DNA of 64,000 nucleotides, taken from Bacteroidota bacterium. GTDB taxonomy: Bacteria > Bacteroidota > Bacteroidia > AKYH767-A > OLB10. The stretch's first letter is position 1. Each line of letters begins with the position of its first letter. The notes under the pieces are model-generated. The model was not told the DNA's origin. It saw nothing but the letters and a program-made list of their open reading frames with translations, and searched no databases. The translations under genes and the position numbers were made by a program. This document shows positions 38,336 to 47,279 of the stretch, one piece after another. The DNA is taken from NCBI GenBank assembly GCA_016714535.1, contig JADKDR010000004.1, forward strand, positions 248,001 through 312,000. The letters are read 5' to 3'.

Positions 38336-39301
38336 CTATAACCCTGCCTTCTTACTAATCTCCAACATTCTTTTCAATGGTTTCAATGCATCATCAAAAA
38401 TAAGTGGGTCAATATTTACTTCAGGCGTTTCATTTTTCATACAGAGATAAATTTTTTCCATTGTGTTTAATTTCATGTGTGGGCAATCGTTACATGCACA
38501 ATTATTTTCAGGAGGTCCAGGAATAAATTGTTTGTCGGGCGAAGCCTTTTGCATTTGATGTAAGATACCTGATTCAGTAATTACTATAAACGAATCGTGT
38601 CCTGCCCTTTTTGTATAATTCAATAAACCTGTTGTACTACCTATGTAATTTGCATGTGCCAGCACATGCTCTTCGCACTCAGGATGAGCAATTACTTCAG
38701 CATGCGGATAGCGCTGCTTCAATTGTATTATTTTTTTTTCTGAAAATATTTCATGCACCATACAACTTCCATTCCATAAGACCATATCACGTCCGGTTTT
38801 CTTTATCAGGTATTTTCCTAAATTCTTATCAGGGGCAAAAATAATTTTCCTGTCTGCAGGAACGCTTTCAACAACAAATTGCGCATTACTTGAGGTGCAA
38901 ATAATATCTGTTTGAGCTTTTATGGCTGCTGTACAATTTATATAGCTAATCACAACATGGTCAGGGTGTTCTTCCTTAAATCTTTTAAATTCATCAGGAG
39001 GGCAAGCATCGGCAAGCGAGCAACCGGCTTTCAGGTCTGGTATAACCACCTTCTTGGTTGGGTTTAGCAACTTAGCTGTTTCGGCCATAAAGTGCACTCC
39101 TGCAAAAACTATCATATCTGCTGTAGCCTTTTCTGCCTGCTGTGCCAAACCTAGACTATCGCCTATATAATCTGCAATATCCTGTATATCGCTATCCTGA
39201 TAATAGTGAGCCAGCAGTATGGCATTCTTCTCGCGCTTCAATTTAGCAATCTCTTCAAACAAATCGAGCCCTGCATCAACTATGTTATTATTTGTATTCA
39301 T
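38336..39301 (-). CDS. nadA: Quinolinate synthase A
   Basis: Condenses iminoaspartate with dihydroxyacetone phosphate to quinolinate in NAD synthesis; contains an oxygen-sensitive [4Fe-4S] cluster. The 321-aa protein shows three internal cysteine sites: DLKAGCSLADACPP, AHPECEEHVL and NCACNDCPHMKLN, with the substrate-site motifs ILAHYYQDSDIQDIADYIGDS and VVISYINCTAAIKA. This is the typical length. The start is ATG 39301, at the edge of the long AT-rich gap that I interpret as a possible origin. nadB and nadC are not in the window. Confidence 0.97.
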   Translation of the reverse strand: MNTNNNIVDAGLDLFEEIAKLKREKNAILLAHYYQDSDIQDIADYIGDSLGLAQQAEKATADMIVFAGVHFMAETAKLLNPTKKVVIPDLKAGCSLADACPPDEFKRFKEEHPDHVVISYINCTAAIKAQTDIICTSSNAQFVVESVPADRKIIFAPDKNLGKYLIKKTGRDMVLWNGSCMVHEIFSEKKIIQLKQRYPHAEVIAHPECEEHVLAHANYIGSTTGLLNYTKRAGHDSFIVITESGILHQMQKASPDKQFIPGPPENNCACNDCPHMKLNTMEKIYLCMKNETPEVNIDPLIFDDALKPLKRMLEISKKAGL

Positions 39302-39881
39302 TGTATTATATTATATAATAATTTTTTTTAAAAAGAAATGATAATATATATATGCTGTTAGTATGGTGTAAAAGTATTTTTTATTTGAATAGGATATAAA
39401 GGAATTAATAATTGAACACCGGTTATGCACAAGCTATTAACAAGCCAACTAAAATCATACAAGTCATATACAACAGGCTCTTTAATAGTAAAAAAGTGCC
39501 AAATACAATTACTATTCACATGCAGTGAATAACAATTTTCATGCAAAACTTTTAGTGTAAAACAACCAGTACATTGTTAGCATAGTGGTTAACTACTTGC
39601 TGCAACTTTTATACTTAATGAACATGCACGTAAACAAAATTGCTGCTTATTAAAATTGTGATACCGGCTTCAAACTATTTTCCAGTACTTATGCACACAA
39701 AAAAATCTTTTCAGCAACTAGACTGTTAAAAGCATGTTTTATTAGAACGTTGATATCACAAGGTTTGAAGTAGTAGAACATAAACTATGTTCATTGATGT
39801 TAATAAGCCATTTCGAAAAAGCATAAATAATAAAAACGAGAAAAATCGCTCTCAAAAAAGTTGATAAGTTGTTACTAAGAT
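39302..39881. other. Candidate chromosomal replication origin (oriC)
   Basis: The longest gene-free stretch in the window (580 bp), very AT-rich. Two strict DnaA-type boxes TTATGCACA lie at 39423-39431 and 39689-39697. Near-matches include CTATTCACA (39512-39520), TTATTCACT on the minus strand (39524-39532) and TTTTACACT on the minus strand (39554-39562). TATTCAC and GTGAATA (39513-39531) form an inverted pair. An extremely AT-rich run at 39302-39350 could unwind. Two parS sites lie 4-5 kb away and mnmG is nearby. No dnaA gene is in the window, and Bacteroidota origins are often away from dnaA, so this is a suggestion, not proof. Confidence 0.5.
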
Positions 39882-40328
39882 TTAAATACTTTTATTTCTT
39901 TTTTTAGAAAAGAAAGAAGTCAACAAGTTAGAAGACTCGTCCCGCAATAAACCATATTCAATTTTAGTTTTGGGATGTAACATATTGTTAGAAAAAGTAG
40001 TAAAACCACGTTTATCATCAGCTGCGGCAACTACGATACGATCAATTTGGGTCCAATAAGCTGCACCGGCACACATGCAGCATGGTTCAAGGGTTACATA
40101 CAAGGTACAACCAGTAAGATATTTGGCATTCAAATAATTGCAGGCAGCAGTAAATGCCTGCATTTCGGCATGAGCTGTAGGATCGGTGAGTCGTTGTGTA
40201 AGATTATAGCCTTTACCAATTATCTTATTGTTGCTTACTACCACTGCACCAACTGGAACTTCATCTTCATCAAAAGCACGCTGTGCAAATAGAAGTGCCT
40301 GACGCATAAAATACTCATCATTGTACAT
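39882..40328 (-). CDS. tadA: tRNA-specific adenosine deaminase
   Basis: Deaminates A34 to inosine in tRNA-Arg(ACG). The 148-aa protein has the cytidine-deaminase-fold zinc site: H53 and catalytic E55 in TAHAEMQAF, and C83/C86 in TLEPCCMCAGAA. VPVGAVVV and DKRGFTT are also characteristic of TadA. It lies alone between the possible origin and the divergent pseudouridine synthase. A guanine deaminase is less likely given these motifs and length. Confidence 0.94.
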   Translation of the reverse strand: MYNDEYFMRQALLFAQRAFDEDEVPVGAVVVSNNKIIGKGYNLTQRLTDPTAHAEMQAFTAACNYLNAKYLTGCTLYVTLEPCCMCAGAAYWTQIDRIVVAAADDKRGFTTFSNNMLHPKTKIEYGLLRDESSNLLTSFFSKKRNKSI

Positions 40329-40439
40329 ATATATATGTATGATTAAGTGAACAAAGCTATAACAGTAAGGGATAATATAAAATTAAAACCCTAACTACCG
40401 CCTTTTTTCACCACCTTTGCATAAAATCCAACAGTAGGC

Positions 40440-42461
40440 ATGCCACGTAAAAGAATCATAAAAGACGAAACACCTGAACGAATAAAAAAAGATCCTCAAT
40501 TAGCAGCAAGTTCGCGCAATTTTGACAAAGGCGAAGGGGTGTATCAACAAGGGCAATTCAGGAAAAAGTTTATGGAAAAAAATGAAGATACTGAATATGA
40601 GACCAAGCGCAAATCGAAAGTTGAGAAAGCAGCTGGCCAAAAGATAAACGATGGGTTTGACGAAAAGGATTATACAAGAAAAGAAAGCGAAAGACCCGAT
40701 AACAGTGGTCCCCAGTACGGGGGGGCAAGACCATATCAAGCGCGTGATACACGAGGTGGTGCAGGATATGGGAACAATGATAGAAGCGACCGTCCTGTAA
40801 GGAGAAAATATGATGACGGGACAAAAAGAGACGAAGGCAGCGATTCAAGAGGCAGCCGTGATGGTGGTTCAAGGCCATATCAATCGCGTGATACGCGGGG
40901 TGGTGCAGGATACGGGAGCAATGATAGAGGCGACCGTCCGGTAAGACGAAAATATGATGATGGGCCAAGAAGAGATGAAGGCCGTGATTCAAGAGGCAGC
41001 CGAGATGGAGGTTCAAGACCATATCAATCGCGTGATACAAGGGGTGGTGCAGGATATGGAAGCAATGATAGAGGCGACCGTCCGGTAAGACGAAAATATA
41101 ATGATGGGCCAAGAAGAGATGAAGGCCATGATGCAAGAGGTAGCCGAGATGGAGGCTCAAGGCCTTATCAATCGCGAGATATAGGTGGTCGTGCAGGATA
41201 TGGAAGCAATGATAGAAGCGACCGTCCGGTAAGACGAAAATATGATGATGGGCCAAGAAGCGATGAAGGCAGTGATTCGCGAAATAGCCGCACATGGAGT
41301 GGCGGTTACAAAGAAGAAAAATTTTCGAACAGGCGCACCGAGAGACCCAATTCAAGTGACCGGGGAAATAGTGGCAGAGGTAACGATAGACCGATGCATA
41401 GAGACCAGCTAAAGCCACCCATGGGCGTGCGAAAAAGCCATGGAACAGAAGGCGGTTTTGATAAGCCAGAAAAAACATTTTCGCGCGACAGAAGCGATTA
41501 TAAAGGAAGAAGCGAAGGAAATACAGGTACAAGAAGCAGAGGCGAAGGCAGGGATACGGAAGCACCGCGATATAATCGCGATGACAAATATGACAATCGC
41601 AAAGGCAATTTTGATAGAGACAAAAAGTTTGGCAGCGATAGAAATTCAAATTACGGAGAACGTAGCAACCGTTATGAAAAAAAACCATTCAGATCAACGA
41701 AAGGAAAGGCTGCCGAGCGCCAAACTAATAAAACCGATGGTCCTATCAGGCTCAATAAGTATATTTCCAATGCAGGAATTTGCAGCAGACGCGAAGCTGA
41801 TGAATACATTACAGCGGGCTTAATTACAGTAAATGGAGAGGTGATTACCGAACTAGGTAGCAAAGTTAATCCGGGTGATAAAGTAAAATACAACGGAGCG
41901 GCTGTGCGAAGCGAAGTGTTACGCTATGTGTTACTAAACAAACCGAAAGACTATTTATGTACCATGGATGATCCACAGGAACGCAGAACGGTAATGGAAC
42001 TTGTACGCTCGGCATGCCGCGAGCGCATATACCCGGTAGGAAGATTAGATAGAAACACCACAGGACTGCTACTGCTAACAAACGATGGGTTGCTGGCCGA
42101 TAAACTGATGCACCCACGCACCGAAATAAAAAAAATATATCAGGTAGAATTAGATAAGAACTTACGTGCCGAGCATTTAGAGCAATTGCGCAAGGGCATA
42201 GATCTCGAAGATGGATTTATAAAGCCCGATGAAATAGGATTTGACGAAGGTAGCGGAAGCAGACGAATTATTGGCATTGCGCTGCATAGCGGACGCAATC
42301 GAATAGTACGAAGAATGATGGAGCATTTTGGATATCAGGTTGTGAAACTTGACCGAACCTATTATGCCGGTCTTACAAAAAAAGATTTGCCAAGAGGCAA
42401 ATGCCGTATGCTTACAGAGATGGAATTGAATATGCTCAAAATGGTGTCAGGGAAGAATTGA
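40440..42461 (+). CDS. RluB-family pseudouridine synthase with repeat-rich disordered N-terminus
   Basis: 673 aa. The C-terminal third (from about residue 430) is a complete RsuA/RluB-type enzyme: an S4 RNA-binding domain (RLNKYISNAGICSRREADEYI), the catalytic Asp in VGRLDRNTTGLLLLTNDG, and the family motif LHSGRNRIVRRMMEHFGY. This should make a pseudouridine in rRNA. The first 430 residues are low-complexity, rich in Arg, Gly, Asp and Ser, and include four tandem 48-residue repeats (residues 94-285) of the type RPYQSRDTRGGAGYG. Disordered RG/RD-rich extensions are seen in Bacteroidota homologues, probably for RNA binding or condensation; repeat number may vary. Confidence 0.92.
   Translation: MPRKRIIKDETPERIKKDPQLAASSRNFDKGEGVYQQGQFRKKFMEKNEDTEYETKRKSKVEKAAGQKINDGFDEKDYTRKESERPDNSGPQYGGARPYQARDTRGGAGYGNNDRSDRPVRRKYDDGTKRDEGSDSRGSRDGGSRPYQSRDTRGGAGYGSNDRGDRPVRRKYDDGPRRDEGRDSRGSRDGGSRPYQSRDTRGGAGYGSNDRGDRPVRRKYNDGPRRDEGHDARGSRDGGSRPYQSRDIGGRAGYGSNDRSDRPVRRKYDDGPRSDEGSDSRNSRTWSGGYKEEKFSNRRTERPNSSDRGNSGRGNDRPMHRDQLKPPMGVRKSHGTEGGFDKPEKTFSRDRSDYKGRSEGNTGTRSRGEGRDTEAPRYNRDDKYDNRKGNFDRDKKFGSDRNSNYGERSNRYEKKPFRSTKGKAAERQTNKTDGPIRLNKYISNAGICSRREADEYITAGLITVNGEVITELGSKVNPGDKVKYNGAAVRSEVLRYVLLNKPKDYLCTMDDPQERRTVMELVRSACRERIYPVGRLDRNTTGLLLLTNDGLLADKLMHPRTEIKKIYQVELDKNLRAEHLEQLRKGIDLEDGFIKPDEIGFDEGSGSRRIIGIALHSGRNRIVRRMMEHFGYQVVKLDRTYYAGLTKKDLPRGKCRMLTEMELNMLKMVSGKN
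40719..41294 (+). repeat. Four tandem 144-bp in-frame repeats in the pseudouridine synthase gene
   Basis: Units begin at 40719, 40863, 41007 and 41151, each 48 codons. Units 2 and 3 are nearly identical in DNA; unit 4 diverges at its end. High identity suggests recent duplication or recombination and possible copy-number variation. Confidence 0.92.
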
Positions 42462-42561
42462 TCTCCTTTACCAGCACTTAATTTTAATTGCTTGAGCTTC
42501 TTCTTATATTGAAAGTACCTGTATATATTTATTTGCTAATATTTTTCAATACCAATTTAGA

Positions 42562-44838
42562 ATGAAAAAAATTATACTCTTCATTGTAATGTTAACCATG
42601 ACCATATATGTTTGTGGTCAATCGAAAAAAGTAATGCAATGGCAGTTTCCAACCAATTGCGGTTTAGATTTTAATGGAGGTCAAACCGTGGCTATTACCA
42701 CAGGGCAAATAACCACCACCGAAGGCAGCAGCAGCATGGCCGATGATAATGGAGACCTGCTATTTTATACAGATGGCATAAAGGTTTGGGATAAAAACCA
42801 TAATACAATGCCAAATGGTACTGGACTACTGGGCAATTCCTCATCGAGCCAAGCGGCACTTATAGTGCAGCAGCCGGGAAGTGCAACCAACTATTATGTT
42901 TTTACAACCGATGAACAAGCAGGGCCTGATGGCTTTGCATATAGCATTGTTGATATTACTCTTAACGGAGGTCTTGGCGATGTGACATCCAAAAACAACT
43001 TACTTATAAGTCCGATATGCGAAAAAGTAACCGGTTGTCGCCATGCCAATGGAAGCGATTTTTGGATTGTCACCCATGAATATGGTAATGATAAATTTTA
43101 TTCATATCTGCTTACTGCTGCCGGGTTAGTAACTACACCCGTTATTACTGCTGTAGGTAGTGCAAATGGTGGTACCAATACCAATTCCATCGGCTATATG
43201 AAAATATCGCCCAACGGAAAAAAACTTGCAAGTGCAGTTTCGCGTGACGACCTTTTTGAAGTTTTTGATTTTGACAATGCAACAGGAATACCATCAAACC
43301 CGCTTTCAATAGTTGTAGGTGACTGGACCTATGGTGTAGAGTTTTCCCCTAACAGCAATGTATTGTACGGTACATTATTTACCGGCCCCATTTATCAGTA
43401 TGATTTAACCGCAGGTAGTAATGCTGCTATTCTTGCAAGTGAATATTTAGTGGCCATAAGTGCCAGTCCAGAACTAGGCGCAGTGCAACTTGCCCCCAAC
43501 GGGAAAATATATGCGGCTCGAAAACAATTATCCTGGCTAGGAGTAATTAATGATCCTAATCAACTTGGTGCGGCATGCAATTATGTTGACAATGGACTAT
43601 CGTTGTTGCCTTACACATGTTATTATGGCCTACCCAACATGCTACCATCGTATTTAAACACCTTTGGTTTTATCCATACCTGCTTTGGCGATACTACCCT
43701 TTTCAGTATTAGCGACTCTGCAGCTTATGCGGTATGTTCATGGGATTTTGATGATCCAAACTCAGGGCCTCTCAATTCTTCCAATTATTTTAGCGTAGGC
43801 CATGTATTTACAGCACCGGGCAACTATAATGTGCAGATTGTGTTGATTAATCAAGCGCTAAATATCGATACCATTTATCTGCCGATTACCATCGATACGT
43901 TGCCAGTAGTAACTTTACCTAATGACACCATCCTTTGCAATGGAAGTAACTACCAATTAAGCGCAGCAGCGCAGGGTGCAACGTCTTTCTTATGGAATAA
44001 CGGCAGCACTGGCAGTTCATTAAATGTGTCAAGCCCCGGAACATATACATGCACGGTTAGAAATAATAGTTGCGAAGCAACCGATAGTATTGTTATATTA
44101 TATCAACCATGTGCAATTCCAAATGTAAATTTTTCGTGTAACGATACTTCCTGGTGCGAAAAACAAGCGATAGATTATTTTGATATCTCTACTAATATTC
44201 CAACCTCATGGTTATGGACATTTAGCGGTGCCAACCCAGCGACATCTACCGATCAAAATCCAACGGGAATATTTTATCCCAGCTATGGATCATTTGATGT
44301 TAAGCTGATAGCATGCAATGCAGCAGGTTGCGATTCGCTCACCCTTACAAATTTTGTAACCGAGCACCAAAACCCTCCAGCCCCCGTTATTACTACAAGC
44401 AATGATACGTTATATTGTTCTCCAGCCATATCCTATCAATGGTTTAATACAATCAATTTAACACAGGTATTGTCAACCGACTCGTTTTATTTTCCATTAG
44501 TATATGGTAGTTATTTTGTACTCATCTATGATAGTAATGGTTGCAGTTCGCCTTCGCCAACTATCGTATTTAGCAGTATAGAGTCGCATCAGTTTGCCAA
44601 TTACTTTTTAAATTGTAATTATAGCAGTCAACAATCGGATTTATTAATGATAAACACGAATTTAAAAAATGCAACGGTTACCATATATGATGAGCTTGGA
44701 AGAGTTGTAGTAATGGAGGAGAAAATGCAAAATGGTAATTCGGATTTCAATATAGGCTCCCTTAGCAATAGTATATATTTGGTGCAGGTAAGAGCCGAAG
44801 AAATTTTTCTTTCAAGGAAAATTGTAATAGCCAGATAG
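42562..44838 (+). CDS. PKD-domain protein with T9SS-type C-terminus
   Basis: 758 aa: signal peptide (1-20), an N-terminal propeller-like domain (residues 21-375; ITTTEGSSSMADDNGDLLFYTDG, IGYMKISPNGKKLASAVSRD), then PKD/Ig-like domains (CSWDFDDPNSG, SWLWTFSGANP) and a T9SS sorting domain (about 680-758; NATVTIYDELGRVVVMEE, ending SRKIVIAR). The domain order is typical of large Bacteroidota surface proteins. A copy of the 22-bp motif lies in codons 11-17. The gene stands alone with no nearby terminator seen. Function unknown. Confidence 0.85.
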   Translation: MKKIILFIVMLTMTIYVCGQSKKVMQWQFPTNCGLDFNGGQTVAITTGQITTTEGSSSMADDNGDLLFYTDGIKVWDKNHNTMPNGTGLLGNSSSSQAALIVQQPGSATNYYVFTTDEQAGPDGFAYSIVDITLNGGLGDVTSKNNLLISPICEKVTGCRHANGSDFWIVTHEYGNDKFYSYLLTAAGLVTTPVITAVGSANGGTNTNSIGYMKISPNGKKLASAVSRDDLFEVFDFDNATGIPSNPLSIVVGDWTYGVEFSPNSNVLYGTLFTGPIYQYDLTAGSNAAILASEYLVAISASPELGAVQLAPNGKIYAARKQLSWLGVINDPNQLGAACNYVDNGLSLLPYTCYYGLPNMLPSYLNTFGFIHTCFGDTTLFSISDSAAYAVCSWDFDDPNSGPLNSSNYFSVGHVFTAPGNYNVQIVLINQALNIDTIYLPITIDTLPVVTLPNDTILCNGSNYQLSAAAQGATSFLWNNGSTGSSLNVSSPGTYTCTVRNNSCEATDSIVILYQPCAIPNVNFSCNDTSWCEKQAIDYFDISTNIPTSWLWTFSGANPATSTDQNPTGIFYPSYGSFDVKLIACNAAGCDSLTLTNFVTEHQNPPAPVITTSNDTLYCSPAISYQWFNTINLTQVLSTDSFYFPLVYGSYFVLIYDSNGCSSPSPTIVFSSIESHQFANYFLNCNYSSQQSDLLMINTNLKNATVTIYDELGRVVVMEEKMQNGNSDFNIGSLSNSIYLVQVRAEEIFLSRKIVIAR
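42592..42613 (+). repeat. Copy of the recurrent 22-bp motif (coding)
   Basis: TTAAC-CATGA-CCATATATGTTT, within the signal-peptide codons of the PKD protein. Confidence 0.4.
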
Positions 44839-45171
44839 AAGTAAGCGTTTATTTTTATGGTTGCATAGTTAATTGATTTTGCTTTGCGCTGCAATCGCTA
44901 AACATTTCAATAGAATGCTTCATATTAATATTTGCAGACCATAGCACCTTTTGTCCAATTAAACTCCCTGCTAAGCATTTTATTCTTGGGATATCAATGG
45001 ATTAAAAAGCTAGTTACCCAAACAGCAATAAGTCACATCCAGAGTAATTCTTCAAAAAACAGAGGATTCTCGGCCTATAAAGGGCAAATTCATAGGAAAA
45101 AAAACATTTTTTAACTTTACCGCTAACGATTAACCCTGATTTCTCGTATTGAAATTATAAACGAAACCCCG
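44839..45171. other. Intergenic region upstream of the sigma-factor operon
   Basis: This 333-bp region has no gene that I can support. TAACTTTA (45112-45119) is close to the -7 consensus and may be the promoter of the sigma-factor operon; it could also be an autoregulatory site of a different kind. Confidence 0.4.
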
Positions 45172-45756
45172 TTGGAGCTGATAATAACAAAAGAGATAGT
45201 TGAAGGTTGTAAACAAAACAACCGGATACAGCAAAACATGCTGTACAAGCTGACTTTTGGTTACATGATGAGTGTTTGCAGGCGCTACGCCAATAACAAG
45301 GAAGATGCATTGAGTCTGCTCAACATTGGGTTTGTAAAAATTGTGCAGAACATAGATAAATACGAACTGAACAAACCGGCTATACCGTGGATAAAAACCG
45401 TATTGATAAATACGATAATTGATGAGTTGCGTAAAAGCATGAAGCATAAAATGCACATTGTAACTACGGACCAAATTGAAAATACCACCATCTATGATTG
45501 GCACCATATTTTTAACGATGGAGAAGCTCGGCTTATGGCTCGCCATCTGGAACAGGCTATACAGTCCATCCCGGATCAAACAAGGCAGATTTTCAACCTG
45601 TTTGTAATGGAAGAATATAGCCACCGCGAGATAAGCGAAATTTTGGGAATAACTGAAGTAGCCAGTCGCTGGCACGTGCATAAGGCAAAAAAAATTCTAC
45701 ATGATAAATTGAAGGACATGTACCATGTTCCATCAAAAATAGCTAACGATCAATGA
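45172..45756 (+). CDS. ECF-type RNA polymerase sigma factor
   Basis: 194 aa from TTG 45172, the only reasonable start in this frame (no ATG upstream before the stop). Region 2 spans about residues 25-90 (LTFGYMMSVCRRYANNKEDALSLLNIGFVKIVQNIDKYE) and region 4 about 130-180 with a helix-turn-helix (YSHREISEILGITEVASRWHVHKAKKILHDKL). This is a sigma-70 family ECF protein of the Bacteroidota type. Its stop overlaps the ATG of the next gene (ATGA), so the two are translated together, which suggests the neighbour binds or controls it. The TTG start suggests low expression. Confidence 0.9.
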   Translation: MELIITKEIVEGCKQNNRIQQNMLYKLTFGYMMSVCRRYANNKEDALSLLNIGFVKIVQNIDKYELNKPAIPWIKTVLINTIIDELRKSMKHKMHIVTTDQIENTTIYDWHHIFNDGEARLMARHLEQAIQSIPDQTRQIFNLFVMEEYSHREISEILGITEVASRWHVHKAKKILHDKLKDMYHVPSKIANDQ

Positions 45757-47273
45757 ATACAGAAAACAAATTATTAAAGAAACAGATTGAAGACATATTT
45801 GACCATGAGATGGTTGAATATAATGAGGCCTATTGGGAAGCGGCCGAACAACTATTGCCACCTGTTGAAAAGAAAAGGCGACTGGGAGGATTATGGGTTG
45901 TTCCGTTGGCCTTAGCCTTGCTGAGTGCCGGTGTTATCACTTACCTGATGAGCAACCGTGACAGTGCTGTTACAAAAACCGACATTGCTGTTGACCAACG
46001 TGTTGAAGCCGAACAACAGCCTTTAGAAACAAACACGGCATCAATATCAAGTGCTACCACACCCGCCATAGAAAACGCAAGTACGAATGCAGCAGCAGTT
46101 GCATCGGCTGCCATATCTAAGCAAGAAGCCCCAAAGGTGGTTCAACAAGGTAGTATATTGGATGCATCTTTTACCAGCAAGACATCGCAAGTAAAATCAG
46201 GACTCGTTTCTCCCAAAACATCCCCGGTTAAGCCATCCAAAGGCAATAGCAATGCTAGTGTAAAAACGATATCACCTAAAGATTTGCAGGCAAGTAATGA
46301 ACAAGCAAGTATATTTAAAGATAATGCAAAAAATAGCAGCACGCTACAGCGTAAAATAGACAATACTGATATCGGTTCATTAAACTCATCAACCGGAAGT
46401 GATAACCCTTCGAATAATAATAACAGCCAGAATACAAATGATGCTGCGAGCAAAAGCAAAAGAAATGCATCTGATGGCACAGATTCCGGTAATGCAAACG
46501 AGACAACATTGCAAGACAACATTGCTAATACAAACAGTGGGAATACCGAAACACAAAAGGATAATACAGAAGTGGTTGAAGGAAACACAAATGTAACACA
46601 AGAGGTTGCTAAAGAAACGGCAGTTGATAAGAAGGAAGAGGCACCTATTTCCAAAGAAATCAGTAAACCTGCAAAGCAGGTTTACAAAAGTGTATCACTT
46701 GGTTTATTGGCAGGCTTTGGCATGACCAACAAAATTTCGAGCAACGGGGTTTCAAAACAATTTGAGAATATTACGTATAAAGGTGGATTAATAATCAATC
46801 TGCGCAGAAACAATTTTTCGATTGAAACAGGAGCCTTATATCGTTCGCGCAAGGGATTCGATTATAAAATAATGAACGAAACTAAAACGTATTCTTTTGG
46901 TAGCACCAGCGGGCAAGATTATTACGACCCTATGCAAACCAATTATTTGGAGATACCGGTAATGATTAATTATCATTATAAAAAACACACCATAGGAGCA
47001 GGATTTAGTAATCAAATATTTATTAGTTCAAGAATAAGCCATCATAACCAAGTTACAGGCGAAACAAAACTTCTGCTGGGCAATTATAATTTATTCAATA
47101 GCGACATGGGCGTGTGTGCTCAATATAAGGCAGATATTAGCAGTCGTATTTCAATAGGAATACAAGGGTATATGGGTATAAAGGATATTATCAACAACGA
47201 TGCGTCAAAAGTCAATTTTAATGACAGGGCAAATTACATTGAACCAATCTTTATTTACTATTTTCAAAAATAA
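45753..47273 (+). CDS. Membrane-anchored putative anti-sigma/beta-barrel-like protein
   Basis: 506 aa with an unusual layout. Residues 1-45 are a cytoplasmic acidic segment (IEDIFDHEMVEYNEAYWEAAEQLL), 46-66 one transmembrane helix, 70-307 a low-complexity Ser/Asn/Thr/Lys linker, and 308-506 a strand-rich domain like outer-membrane barrels of the PorT/OMP_b-brl type (SLGLLAGFGMTN, GGLIINLRRNNFSIETGALY, ending PIFIYYFQK). The overlap with the sigma gene and the short N-terminal cytoplasmic part suggest an anti-sigma factor. The approximately 240-residue linker is long enough to cross the periplasm. The topology is inferred; there is no recognised zinc anti-sigma motif. Confidence 0.75.
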   Translation: MNTENKLLKKQIEDIFDHEMVEYNEAYWEAAEQLLPPVEKKRRLGGLWVVPLALALLSAGVITYLMSNRDSAVTKTDIAVDQRVEAEQQPLETNTASISSATTPAIENASTNAAAVASAAISKQEAPKVVQQGSILDASFTSKTSQVKSGLVSPKTSPVKPSKGNSNASVKTISPKDLQASNEQASIFKDNAKNSSTLQRKIDNTDIGSLNSSTGSDNPSNNNNSQNTNDAASKSKRNASDGTDSGNANETTLQDNIANTNSGNTETQKDNTEVVEGNTNVTQEVAKETAVDKKEEAPISKEISKPAKQVYKSVSLGLLAGFGMTNKISSNGVSKQFENITYKGGLIINLRRNNFSIETGALYRSRKGFDYKIMNETKTYSFGSTSGQDYYDPMQTNYLEIPVMINYHYKKHTIGAGFSNQIFISSRISHHNQVTGETKLLLGNYNLFNSDMGVCAQYKADISSRISIGIQGYMGIKDIINNDASKVNFNDRANYIEPIFIYYFQK

Positions 47274-47279
47274 CAAAAC

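Noticed and set aside
39423..39697. Plasmid or phage origin
   Set aside because: No rep, integrase or phage genes are present, and the flanking nadA, tadA and mnmG are chromosomal housekeeping genes.
40719..41294. CRISPR array
   Set aside because: The repeats are adjacent 144-bp coding units without spacers.
40570..41688. A 372-codon open frame antisense to the pseudouridine synthase repeats
   Set aside because: It is the reverse of a repetitive Arg/Gly/Asp coding region; its His/Cys/Phe-rich composition and lack of motifs show that it is a shadow.
46142..46654. A 170-codon antisense frame in the anti-sigma candidate
   Set aside because: It reflects the low-complexity linker on the other strand (Ser/Leu/Val-rich) with no protein-like pattern.
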